The position numbers and the translations under genes were made by a program. Positions 41,888 through 50,122 of a stretch of 64,000 nucleotides of DNA are shown piece after piece. The stretch comes from Kitasatospora sp052076145 (lineage in GTDB: Bacteria; Actinomycetota; Actinomycetes; Streptomycetales; Streptomycetaceae), in assembly GCF_052076145.1 (NCBI RefSeq), contig NZ_CP197246.1:868001-932000 (forward strand). Direction: 5' to 3'. Each line of letters begins with the position of its first letter. The stretch's first letter is position 1. The notes under the pieces are model-generated. The model had not been told where the DNA came from. It saw only the letters and a list, made by a program, of their open reading frames with translations, and ran no database searches.

Positions 41888-44674
41888 ATGTCATCTGCAC
41901 GCCGTCGTCAAAGACTTGCCGCCGCAGTCGTCGTCGCCTCGACCGGGCTGGTGGGGGTGGGGTGGTCGCTGCCCGCCGTCGCCGCGACAGCCTCCACGCT
42001 GTACGTCGACAACACCGCCGCCACCTGCAGCGACTCCGGCTCGGGCAGCCAGGCGCAGCCGTTCTGCTCGATCCAGGCGGGGGTGGACGCCGCAGGGGCG
42101 GGGCAGACGGTGCTGGTCGCCGGGTGGTACTACCGCGAGCAGGTGCGGCTCACGCACTCCGGCGAGCCGGGGCGGCCGATCGTGGTCAAGGCCGCCGGTC
42201 CTGACGTTCAGGTCGGCCAGAGTGCGCTGAACATGGACACCGATCTCCTGCACGGCTTCGTCCTCGACCAGGTCCACGACGTGACGGTGCAGAACTTCCA
42301 CGTCTTCGGCACGCCCCAGGAGGGCATCCTGGTCAGCGGCTCGACCCGGGTCGTGGTCGACCACAACGAGGTCAAGTCCACCGGGCGCATGCGGGAGGCA
42401 GGCGGCCCTCGGCCCGGACTGCGGGTGACGGGCGCGAGCAAGGACCTCACCTTGAGTCGCAACACCGTCGCGCACAGCCTGGGTGACGGCATCGTCGTCG
42501 ACCCGGGCGTGACCGGCACGGTGATCACCACCAACGGGGTGGCGATGAACGGCCCGGTGGGCATCCGGGTGGCGGACGCGCCGGGGACGGTGATCACCAG
42601 CAACACCGTCAGCAACAGCGGGGGCATCGGTGTCGCGCTGGTGGGTGGCTCCGACCATGCGACGGTCGAGAACAACATCGTGATGCGGTCCAGCACCCCG
42701 ACCGCCCCCGACCCCTCGCGCGATGTCGAGCTGTCGGTCTCGGCCGACTCCCGCGCCGGGACGAAGCTGGACTACAACCTCACGGACCCGAAGGGCTCGG
42801 CGTACTCCTGGGGCGGGCAGACGTTCAAGACCCCGACCGAACTGACGGCGGCCACCGGCCAGGGCACGCACGACCTGCTCGGCGCCCCGGGCGTCCAGCC
42901 GACCTCGTTGCCCGACGGGTTCACACCGACGGCCGCCTCCGGCGCCACCGACTCGGCGGACGCGACCGCGCCCGGCGAGTTGGACACCGACCTCAACGGC
43001 AACCCCCGGGTGGACGACCCGCAGCGTGCCAACACCGGCCTCGGTGGCGACGGTTACTACGACCGGGGGGCGGGCGAACTCCCGGCGTACGCCGCCGTGT
43101 ACCTCCAGCTCGACATCTACCGCGCGCCACACCCGCAGAAGATCACGGCGGCGGTGAACATCAGGCAGAACTGGCCCGGTACCACCACGTACACCTTCGA
43201 CTTCGGCGACGGCAGCGCACCGGTCGTCAGCACCGACCCCCAGGCCGAGCACCTCTACACGGTCAAGGGCAGCTACACCGTGACGGCGACGGCGGCCGGC
43301 ACCGGCGTCAACTGGACCTCGCAGAACACCGCCACGGTCGAGATCACCGACCCGGGCCCGCTGGTCCCAGACCTCCGGATCACGGCCGCCCCGTACGAAC
43401 TCGGCGGCGGCCCCCTGCAGTTCGCCGTCGTAGCGGGGGTCACGGCCAGCCCCTGGCCGGTCCACTCGTACCGGATCGACTACGGCGACGGCACCGTCGG
43501 CGAGATCTCCCCGTCGACGGCGCGCCACTCGTACCAGAAGCCGGGTGACTACCAGGTCACCCTGACGGAGACCGACGAGATGGGCCGCACGGCGAGCGTC
43601 ACCAGTTCGTTGCACGTCGCCTACAAGCCGATGGGTTACACCCCGGCCACGCCCACCCGCCTGCTCGACACCCGATCGACCCGGCAGCGGCTCGGCGCCG
43701 GCCAGTCCATCGACGTGACGATCCCCGGGACGGGCGACGCGGCCGTCCTGAACGTCACCGCTGTCACCCCCTCGCAGGCCGGCTACCTCAGCGTCTACCC
43801 CACCGGTAACAGCCGGCCCGCGACCTCGAACGTCAACTTCACCCCCGAGCAGAACGTCCCGAACCTGGTGACCTCTCCCGTCGGCGACGGGCGCCGGGTG
43901 ACGATCTACAACTTCTCCGGCAGCACCGACGTGGTGGTCGACCTGATGGGCACCTACACGCCGAGCGGCGGCAACCGCTTCACCGCCCTCGACCCCTCCC
44001 GGCTGCTCGACACCCGCCCGACCGGCGGCGTCGGCAACGGCGAGACCGTCTCGCTCCCGATCCGTGGCCGGGCCGGTGTCCCGGCGGACGCGACGGCCGT
44101 GGTGCTCAACCTGACCACCACCGAAGCCGCGTCGGCCGGGTACCTCACCGCCTACCCGAGCGGCACCGACCGCCCGGGGACCTCGAACCTCAACTTCAGC
44201 GCCGGGCAGACGGTCGCCAACCAGGTGATCGTGCCGATCGGAGCGGACGGCAAGGTCTCGCTCTACAACCACTCCACCCACACCCAGGTGGTCGCCGACG
44301 TCTTCGGCTACTACAGCCCGTCCGGCTCCTCGCTCTTCGTCCCCACTGCCCCGACCCGCCTGGTCGACACCCGCACCCCCGGCCACACCGCCCTCGGCCA
44401 GGGCGGCGTCCTGAGCGTGCCCTCCGGCGCACCGGCCGGCTCCACCGGCGCCGTCCTCAACATCACCGGCACCGCACCCACCGCGGGCGGCTACCTGACC
44501 GTCTGGGCCGACGGCGCCGCCAGGCCCAGCACCTCCAACCTCAACTTCCTCGCCGGAAAGACCGTCCCCAACCACGTCACGACCCCGCTCGGCACCAACG
44601 GCGCCTTCGACGTCTACAACTTCGCCGGCACCACCCACGTCGTCGCCGACCTCTTCGGCTACTTCACCAAGTGA
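41888..44674 (+). CDS. Secreted beta-helix, PKD and triple-repeat protein
   Basis: This 928-residue exported protein begins with a signal peptide (to about residue 36). A right-handed parallel beta-helix follows (about 40-300, with LYVDNTAATCSD and repeated VITTNGVAM-like turns), then two PKD-type domains (about 425-585, YTFDFGDGS and YRIDYGDGTV). The C-terminus holds three copies (about 590-928) of a 110-residue module with RLLDTR, SNVNFxxxQxVxN and FGYYSP motifs, found in many actinobacterial exoproteins. It is probably a polysaccharide-binding or polysaccharide-cleaving protein. GGGGGG lies 8 bases before the ATG. Confidence 0.85.
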   Translation: MSSARRRQRLAAAVVVASTGLVGVGWSLPAVAATASTLYVDNTAATCSDSGSGSQAQPFCSIQAGVDAAGAGQTVLVAGWYYREQVRLTHSGEPGRPIVVKAAGPDVQVGQSALNMDTDLLHGFVLDQVHDVTVQNFHVFGTPQEGILVSGSTRVVVDHNEVKSTGRMREAGGPRPGLRVTGASKDLTLSRNTVAHSLGDGIVVDPGVTGTVITTNGVAMNGPVGIRVADAPGTVITSNTVSNSGGIGVALVGGSDHATVENNIVMRSSTPTAPDPSRDVELSVSADSRAGTKLDYNLTDPKGSAYSWGGQTFKTPTELTAATGQGTHDLLGAPGVQPTSLPDGFTPTAASGATDSADATAPGELDTDLNGNPRVDDPQRANTGLGGDGYYDRGAGELPAYAAVYLQLDIYRAPHPQKITAAVNIRQNWPGTTTYTFDFGDGSAPVVSTDPQAEHLYTVKGSYTVTATAAGTGVNWTSQNTATVEITDPGPLVPDLRITAAPYELGGGPLQFAVVAGVTASPWPVHSYRIDYGDGTVGEISPSTARHSYQKPGDYQVTLTETDEMGRTASVTSSLHVAYKPMGYTPATPTRLLDTRSTRQRLGAGQSIDVTIPGTGDAAVLNVTAVTPSQAGYLSVYPTGNSRPATSNVNFTPEQNVPNLVTSPVGDGRRVTIYNFSGSTDVVVDLMGTYTPSGGNRFTALDPSRLLDTRPTGGVGNGETVSLPIRGRAGVPADATAVVLNLTTTEAASAGYLTAYPSGTDRPGTSNLNFSAGQTVANQVIVPIGADGKVSLYNHSTHTQVVADVFGYYSPSGSSLFVPTAPTRLVDTRTPGHTALGQGGVLSVPSGAPAGSTGAVLNITGTAPTAGGYLTVWADGAARPSTSNLNFLAGKTVPNHVTTPLGTNGAFDVYNFAGTTHVVADLFGYFTK

Positions 44675-44696
44675 CCAACTGGACCGCCCAGACCGG

Positions 44697-45797
44697 CTAG
44701 ACCCGCTCCACCCGGTGCCGCTTGATGGTGCGGAAGCGCCGGGCGACCTGGCGGGCCAGGTCGGCGGCGCCGACCAGGCCGGCATCGTTGCCGAGGGCCG
44801 CGTGGACGATCTGGGCCTCGGGGCGGAAGCCCCGGCCGCTGAGGGTGCGGCGGTAGGCCTCCTTGGCGGGCGCGATCAGCAGATCGCCCGCCTCGGAGAC
44901 GCCGCCGCCGATGACGAAGCGGCCGGGGTCGAGGGCGGCGGCCAGGTTGGCGATGCCGACGCCCAGCCAGGTGCCGATGTCGTAGAGCAGCTCGACCGCG
45001 ACGGCGTCGCCCGCCTGGGCGGCCTCGGTGATCAGCGGGCCGGTGAGGCCGTCGGGGGTGCCGCCGGCGCGGGCGAGCAGCGGCTCGACCACCGGGGACT
45101 CCTCGGCGATCAGGCTGCGGGCCTCCCGGACGAGGGCGTTGCCGGAGGAGTACTGCTCCCAGCAGCCCCGGTTGCCGCAGGGGCAGCGGTGCCCGCCGGG
45201 CACCACCTGCATGTGGCCGAACTCGCCCGCCAGGCCGTACTTGCCCCGGTCGACGAAGCCCTCGCGGACGACGGCGCCGCCGATGCCGGTGCCGAGGGTG
45301 AGCATCACCATGTGGTCCTCGCCGCGCCCGGCGCCGAACCGCCACTCCGCCCAGGCCGCGGCGTTGGCGTCGTTCTCGACCACCACCGGGAAGCGCAGGC
45401 GCTGGCTGAGCGCCTCCTCCAGCGGCTCGTTGCGCCAGTTCAGGTGGGGTGAGAAGAGCACCCGGGAGCGGTCGGCGTCGACCCAGCCCGCCGCGCCGAT
45501 GCCCACCGCGTGCACGTCGTGCCGGTCGGCGAGCTGAAGCACCAGCTCGACGATGACGTCCTCGACGACCTTGGGGCTCTTGCTCTTGTCGGGGGTGTCC
45601 GTGCGGAGCTTCTCCAGCACCTTGCCCTCGCCGTCCACCACCCCGGCGACCACCTTGGTGCCGCCGATGTCGATGCCGACGGTGGGCAGCCGCAGCAGGC
45701 TCGCGGGCAGGGCCCGGCGGCGGCGCTCGGCGCGCGGGCCGATGCCCAGCAGGGTCGGCAGGGCGGTGACCCGCGTGGTGGGCTTGGGCGTGGTCAC
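44697..45797 (-). CDS. ROK-family sugar kinase (glucokinase type)
   Basis: This 366-residue protein has a basic N-terminal extension, then the ROK signature: the phosphate loop GIDIGGTKV, LGTGIGGAVV, GEFGHMQV and the zinc motif HRCPCGNRGCWE. It would phosphorylate a sugar at the expense of ATP. It is the last gene of a four-gene operon. Its GTG overlaps the stop of the ABC ATPase (GTGA), which implies it acts on the sugar brought in by that transporter. No DNA-binding domain is visible, so it is a kinase rather than a ROK repressor. Confidence 0.88.
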   Translation of the reverse strand: MTTPKPTTRVTALPTLLGIGPRAERRRRALPASLLRLPTVGIDIGGTKVVAGVVDGEGKVLEKLRTDTPDKSKSPKVVEDVIVELVLQLADRHDVHAVGIGAAGWVDADRSRVLFSPHLNWRNEPLEEALSQRLRFPVVVENDANAAAWAEWRFGAGRGEDHMVMLTLGTGIGGAVVREGFVDRGKYGLAGEFGHMQVVPGGHRCPCGNRGCWEQYSSGNALVREARSLIAEESPVVEPLLARAGGTPDGLTGPLITEAAQAGDAVAVELLYDIGTWLGVGIANLAAALDPGRFVIGGGVSEAGDLLIAPAKEAYRRTLSGRGFRPEAQIVHAALGNDAGLVGAADLARQVARRFRTIKRHRVERV

Positions 45798-46588
45798 TGG
45801 GGCGGTCGCTCCTTCGGGTCGCTGCGGTCGTCCGGCCGGGCCAGTTCGTGGGAGAGCTCGGCCAGGTCGGAGCCGCCCGCCATCTCGGTGGTCAGCCGTT
45901 CGAGGCTGATCTCCGCGCGCGGGTGGCTACCGGCCATCCTGCCTCGTCGCAGCAGCGTGAAGTGGTCTCCGACGAGATATGCGTGGTGCGGATTGTGGGT
46001 GATCAGCACCACGCCGAGCCCGGCCGCCTTGGCCGCCGCGACGTACTTGAGCACCACCCCGGACTGCTTGACGCCGAGCGCGGCCGTCGGCTCGTCCAGC
46101 ACCAGCGCCTCCGCCCCGAAGTGCACCGCCCGCGCGATCGCCACGCACTGCCGCTGGCCGCCCGAGAGGGTGCCGATCGGCTGGTCGACGTCGGCCAGCT
46201 CGACGCCCATCCGGGCCAGCGCGTCCCGGGTGATCTCCCGCATCCGGGCGGTGTCCAGGCGGAACGGACCGCCCAGCTCCGCGCCGAGGAAGAAGTTCCG
46301 CCAGACCGGCATCAGCGGCACCACGGCGAGATCCTGGTAGACCGTGGCGATGCCCCGGTCCAGTGCCTGCCGGGGCGAGTCGAGCCGTACCTCCTCGCCG
46401 CCGATCAGGTAGCGGCCCTCGTCGTGCCGGTGCAGCCCGGCGATGATCTTGATGAGGGTGGACTTCCCCGCGCCGTTGTCCCCCAGCACGCAGCTGATCC
46501 GCCCCCGCTCGACCGTCAGCGAGACGTCCTCCAGGGCCCGCACCGAGCCGTACGTCTTCCCCACGCCCTCCAGTTCGAGCAGCGTCAT
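45794..46588 (-). CDS. Sugar ABC transporter ATP-binding protein
   Basis: This 264-residue single-NBD protein has Walker A GDNGAGKST, the Q-loop near ATVYQDLAVV, signature LSGGQRQ and Walker B ALVLDEPTAA with ITHN as the switch His. Most ribose-type ATPases are about 500 residues with two NBDs. This one has a single NBD, as in the FrcA and XylG-like branch seen in actinobacteria. It couples to the permease at 46585-47625, with an ATGA overlap. Confidence 0.9.
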   Translation of the reverse strand: MTLLELEGVGKTYGSVRALEDVSLTVERGRISCVLGDNGAGKSTLIKIIAGLHRHDEGRYLIGGEEVRLDSPRQALDRGIATVYQDLAVVPLMPVWRNFFLGAELGGPFRLDTARMREITRDALARMGVELADVDQPIGTLSGGQRQCVAIARAVHFGAEALVLDEPTAALGVKQSGVVLKYVAAAKAAGLGVVLITHNPHHAYLVGDHFTLLRRGRMAGSHPRAEISLERLTTEMAGGSDLAELSHELARPDDRSDPKERPPQ

Positions 46589-47625
46589 CGCCCTCGCCCC
46601 CGCTCCGCGCGGTGTTTGACGTAACTGTTGAGCAGGGCCGCCAGCAGCAGCATCGCGCCGAGGAAGAACTTGAACCAGTCCGGGTTCCACTGCGCGTACA
46701 CGATGCCCTTGCTGGTCATGCCGAAGATCAGCGCGCCGAGCGCCGAGCCGACGACGGAGCCGTAGCCGCCGGTGATCAGACAGCCGCCGATCACCGCCGC
46801 CACGATGTAGATCAGCTCGTTGCCGACGCCCTCGCCGGACTGCACGGTGCCGAAGGAGAACAGCAGGTGCTGGCCGAGCACCCAGGCGCAGAAGCCGACG
46901 CCCAGGTAGAGGCAGGTCTTGGTCCGGGCGACCGGCACGCCGACCGCGCGGGCGGCGGCCGCGTCGCCGCCGACCGCGAAGATCCAGTTGCCGAAGCGGG
47001 TGCGCAGCAGCACCCAGCTGCCCGCCGCGACCAGGCCGAGCCACCACCAGACGGTCGCCTTGACGGTCAGGCCGCCGACGGTGAACTCGGAGGCGAAGAG
47101 CAGGCGGCAGGATTCGAAGCCCTGCATGTCACCGATCGGCTTGGTGCTGACCGTCCCCGAGACGAGCTTGGTGACGCCGAGGTTGGCGCCGGTCAGCATC
47201 AGGAAGGTGCCGAGGGTGACGATGAAGCTGGGCAGCCTGGTGCGGCTGAGCACCCAGCCGTTGAAGCCCCCGACGGCCAGCGCCACCACGAGCGAGACCA
47301 GCACGCCCACCCACGTCACGGCCGTCAGCTGGTAGGAGACCATCGAGGAGGTCAGCGCGGCGGCGGTGACCAGCACCCCCGCCGAGAGGTCGAACTCGCC
47401 GCCGATCATCAGCAGCGCGACCGGCACGGCCATGATCCCGATCGTCGAGGCGGCGTAGAGCACGGTGCCGATCGAAGAGGCCCGCAGGAAGCTGTCGGCC
47501 GTGACGGAGAAGAACAGGAAGACAGCGACGGCCGCCAGCAGCGCACCCAGCTCCGGCCGGGCCCTGCGCCGCCGCACCCGGGGCTCAGCGGTGAGCAGGT
47601 CGGGCGGCGCGCCCGCCGGGCTCAC
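46585..47625 (-). CDS. Sugar ABC transporter permease (ribose/fructose type)
   Basis: This 346-residue BPD_transp_2-type permease has about 10 helices and the motif MIGGEFDLSAGVLVTAAALTSS near the ABC-interaction loop. Later come the RTRFGNWIFAVGGDAAAARAVGVPV coupling helix and a C-terminal GALIFGMTSKGIV. GTG 47625 overlaps the binding-protein stop (GTGA). The open frame goes further upstream only as a shadow of that gene. Confidence 0.9.
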   Translation of the reverse strand: MSPAGAPPDLLTAEPRVRRRRARPELGALLAAVAVFLFFSVTADSFLRASSIGTVLYAASTIGIMAVPVALLMIGGEFDLSAGVLVTAAALTSSMVSYQLTAVTWVGVLVSLVVALAVGGFNGWVLSRTRLPSFIVTLGTFLMLTGANLGVTKLVSGTVSTKPIGDMQGFESCRLLFASEFTVGGLTVKATVWWWLGLVAAGSWVLLRTRFGNWIFAVGGDAAAARAVGVPVARTKTCLYLGVGFCAWVLGQHLLFSFGTVQSGEGVGNELIYIVAAVIGGCLITGGYGSVVGSALGALIFGMTSKGIVYAQWNPDWFKFFLGAMLLLAALLNSYVKHRAERGRGR

Positions 47626-48608
47626 CGGGTGCCCCGGGCCACGTACCGGGCCAGCGCCGCCGCGTCGTCCTTGGTCAGCACCTGCGGGCCGGTGAGCACC
47701 GGCTTGCCGCCGCCGAGCGCGTCGAGGTTGTAGCGGTGGAGCCAGAGCAGGTCGACGCCCTGGTAGCCCTGGAGGTACGGCTGCTGGTCCACGGCGAAGC
47801 CGACGGTGCCGGCCTGCAGCCCGGCGACCACGTCGGTGCCGAGGTCGAAGGTGTCGGTCTCGACCGGGCGGCGGGCGTCCTGGACGGCGTGCAGGGCGGT
47901 CGCGGCGAGCGGGGCGCTGAGCGTGAGCACGGTGTCCAGCGCCGGGTCGGCCTGGAGCTTCGCGGCGATCGCGGCCCGCGCGTCGGGGAGGTTCACACCG
48001 TCCACGTACAGGGTCTGGAGGCTGCCGGAGAAGGTCGCGGCGGCGCCCGCACAGCGCTGCTCCTGCCCGACGTTGCCCTGCTCGTGGATGACGCAGATCG
48101 CCGCGTGCCGCCCGCGCCCGGTCAGGGCGGTGCCCGCCGCCTGCCCGGCGGTGGTCTCGTCCTGGCCGATGTGGGTGAGGGCGCCGAACTTCGCCGAGAA
48201 CTCGGCCCCCGAGTTGATGCTGATCACCGGGATGCCCGCCACCTTCGCCTTGCCGAGCACGGCGGCCAGCGCGTCGCCCTTGGCGAGCGAGACCAGCAGG
48301 CCGTCGACGTGCTGGTCGACGGCAGCCTGGACGAGCTGCACCTGCCCCTGGGTCTGCGCGTCGTTGGAGTAGAGGAAGGTGATGTTGTCCTTGGCGGCGG
48401 CCTGCTCGGCGCCCTTGCGGACGGTGTCCCAGAAGGCGTCGCCCGCCCCCGCGTGGGTGACCATCGCCACCCGCCAGCGGGGGGTGTCCACGGCCCCGCC
48501 CGCTCCGGCCGAGCTTCGTGTCCGGGCCTGCTCGGCGCGGAGCCCGCCCGTGCTGCTGCATCCGGCCACCAGTACGAGGAGCAGCAGCAGCGCTGCGGTA
48601 CGTTTCAC
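47622..48608 (-). CDS. Sugar ABC transporter substrate-binding lipoprotein
   Basis: This 328-residue precursor has lipobox LVAGCSS and a type I periplasmic-binding fold (peripla_BP_4): VAMVTHAGAGDAFWDTVRKGAEQAA, VDGLLVSLAKGDAL and DQQPYLQGYQGVDLLW, which is typical of ribose, fructose and inositol binding proteins. It starts the operon binding protein, permease, ATPase and ROK kinase. The sugar cannot be named. Confidence 0.9.
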   Translation of the reverse strand: MKRTAALLLLLVLVAGCSSTGGLRAEQARTRSSAGAGGAVDTPRWRVAMVTHAGAGDAFWDTVRKGAEQAAAKDNITFLYSNDAQTQGQVQLVQAAVDQHVDGLLVSLAKGDALAAVLGKAKVAGIPVISINSGAEFSAKFGALTHIGQDETTAGQAAGTALTGRGRHAAICVIHEQGNVGQEQRCAGAAATFSGSLQTLYVDGVNLPDARAAIAAKLQADPALDTVLTLSAPLAATALHAVQDARRPVETDTFDLGTDVVAGLQAGTVGFAVDQQPYLQGYQGVDLLWLHRYNLDALGGGKPVLTGPQVLTKDDAAALARYVARGTR

Positions 48609-48936
48609 TGTCCCAGTGTCGGGGGCCGGGGGCGGTGGCGCCGCTGCGCACCGCCGGGCGGGTGAGCGGAGTCTGACGATCTGACAGTCGGCTGCGGGAG
48701 GCCTGGGCGTCCGGCCGACTCGCTGGGAGAACCCTGGGGCCGTCCGTCGGACTTCCCGGCCCGGATGGCAGACTGGATACGGCTGTACAGCCGATTCTCA
48801 GAAAAACGTGATGTTCCTCTCAGCTTCCTTTTCCGGTCGCTGGCAACTGATCACCCGTTCGACACCGTCTGACCTCATTGAATGCGTACCGGGCAAGTGG
48901 GGCCCGGTCGGCTGGCGACCCGGATACGAGAACTTG
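48609..48936. other. Intergenic region between the ABC operon and an esterase
   Basis: This 328-bp gap separates divergent genes. The first 140 bp is very GC-rich; the part near 48760-48830 is less so and contains a 14-bp palindrome. No gene is convincing here, though an in-frame start at 48808 could extend the esterase. Confidence 0.6.
48780..48793. promoter_or_regulatory. 14-bp perfect palindrome, candidate operator
   Basis: CGGCTGTACAGCCG is its own reverse complement. It sits 143 bp before the esterase start and 172 bp before the start of the divergent ABC operon, so it could control either gene. Confidence 0.55.
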
Positions 48937-50064
48937 ATGCAACTGACTGGCACCCCCTTCCTCATCCTGACGGTGGTCCTCGTACCGCTCTCCATCGCGG
49001 TGGCGATGCTGCTGTGGGGACGGGTGCGCGGGCCGAAGCCCGTCCAGTTCCTCGCCAGACTCGTGATGATCCTCTTCGCCCAGATCACGGCCGTGACGAC
49101 GGTCTTCGTCATGGTCAACAATGCCAACCTGATCTACGGCAGCTGGGACGACCTGCTCGGGACGGGCAACCACATCCGGGCGGTGCCGCAGATCCCCGCC
49201 GACAACCCCCACGGGGCCTCGGGCAGCAACGACGCCAAGACCGAGCCGAAGGTGATCCAGCAGTTCAAGAGCGTGGACGACCCGGTGGTGCCGAGCGACG
49301 TCCAGCGGACGGAGCTCCAGGGGCGGGTCTCCGGCGTCGACGGCGAGGTGCTGGTCTGGCTGCCGCCGCAGTACAACGACCCGGCGTACAAGGACAAGAA
49401 GTTCCCGGTCGTCGAGCTGCTGCCGGGCTGGCCGGGCTCCTCCAGCACCTGGTACGGCACGCTCAAGGTCTCCGAGCGGCTCAAGCCGCTGATGCAGGAC
49501 GGGCAGGTCACCCCCTTCATCCTGATGTCGCCGCGCACGCTGCTGCTCGGCAACTCCGCCGACACCGGCTGCGCCAACGTGCCCGGCAAGGTCAACGCCG
49601 ACACCTGGCTCTCCCGGGACGTCCCGCAGATGATGCTGGACAACTTCCGGGTCGACCCCTCCCCCGACCGCTGGGCCGTCGCCGGCTACTCGGCCGGCGG
49701 GCACTGCGCGGCGAAGCTCGCCCTGTCGCACCCCGACCGCTACCGCGCGGGCATCAGCCTCTCCGGCTACAACGACCCGGCCGCCGAGGACAAGTCGCTC
49801 ACCGCGAAGGACCCGCACCTGCGGCAGATCTCCAACCCGCTCAACATCCTCAAGAGCGCCACCACCCCGCCGAAGACCGCCCTCTTCATCAGCGGCAACA
49901 AGGGCGACGGCTACGAGGGCGGCCTGGCCCTGAAGAGCGCCGCGAAGGCCCCCACCACCGTCACCGTGCAGGAGACCTCCGGCGCCCACAGCAGCGACGT
50001 CTGGGGCCCGATGGTCCCCGAGGTCTTCAAGTGGCTGTCGACCCTCATCCCCGCCCAGCACTGA
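48937..50064 (+). CDS. Membrane-anchored Ag85/esterase-like alpha/beta hydrolase
   Basis: This 375-residue protein has two N-terminal membrane helices (about residues 7-28 and 38-60). A linker and an alpha/beta hydrolase of the antigen-85/esterase D type follow: VVELLPGWPGSSSTWYG, the nucleophile elbow GYSAGGHC, acid near SGNKGDGYEGG and His in SGAHSSDVW. It faces outward and may transfer or cleave acyl groups on the cell envelope. Start 48937 is chosen since its first helix follows directly; ATG 48808 is an alternative. Confidence 0.8.
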   Translation: MQLTGTPFLILTVVLVPLSIAVAMLLWGRVRGPKPVQFLARLVMILFAQITAVTTVFVMVNNANLIYGSWDDLLGTGNHIRAVPQIPADNPHGASGSNDAKTEPKVIQQFKSVDDPVVPSDVQRTELQGRVSGVDGEVLVWLPPQYNDPAYKDKKFPVVELLPGWPGSSSTWYGTLKVSERLKPLMQDGQVTPFILMSPRTLLLGNSADTGCANVPGKVNADTWLSRDVPQMMLDNFRVDPSPDRWAVAGYSAGGHCAAKLALSHPDRYRAGISLSGYNDPAAEDKSLTAKDPHLRQISNPLNILKSATTPPKTALFISGNKGDGYEGGLALKSAAKAPTTVTVQETSGAHSSDVWGPMVPEVFKWLSTLIPAQH

Positions 50065-50071
50065 CCCGCCG

Positions 50072-50098
50072 GCCCCGCCCGTCTGTACCGGGCGGGGC
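50072..50098. terminator. Bidirectional terminator hairpin
   Basis: A perfect 10-bp stem GCCCCGCCCG/CGGGCGGGGC with a 7-base loop lies between the convergent stops of the esterase (50064) and the methyltransferase (50123). Confidence 0.8.
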
Positions 50099-50122
50099 GC
50101 TGTGCTGTTGAGGTGCCATGCT

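Noticed and set aside
41891..44785. A 964-codon minus-strand frame opposite the beta-helix protein
   Set aside because: Composition is dominated by Val, Gly, Arg and Ala; the opposite strand codes a clean secreted protein with repeats.
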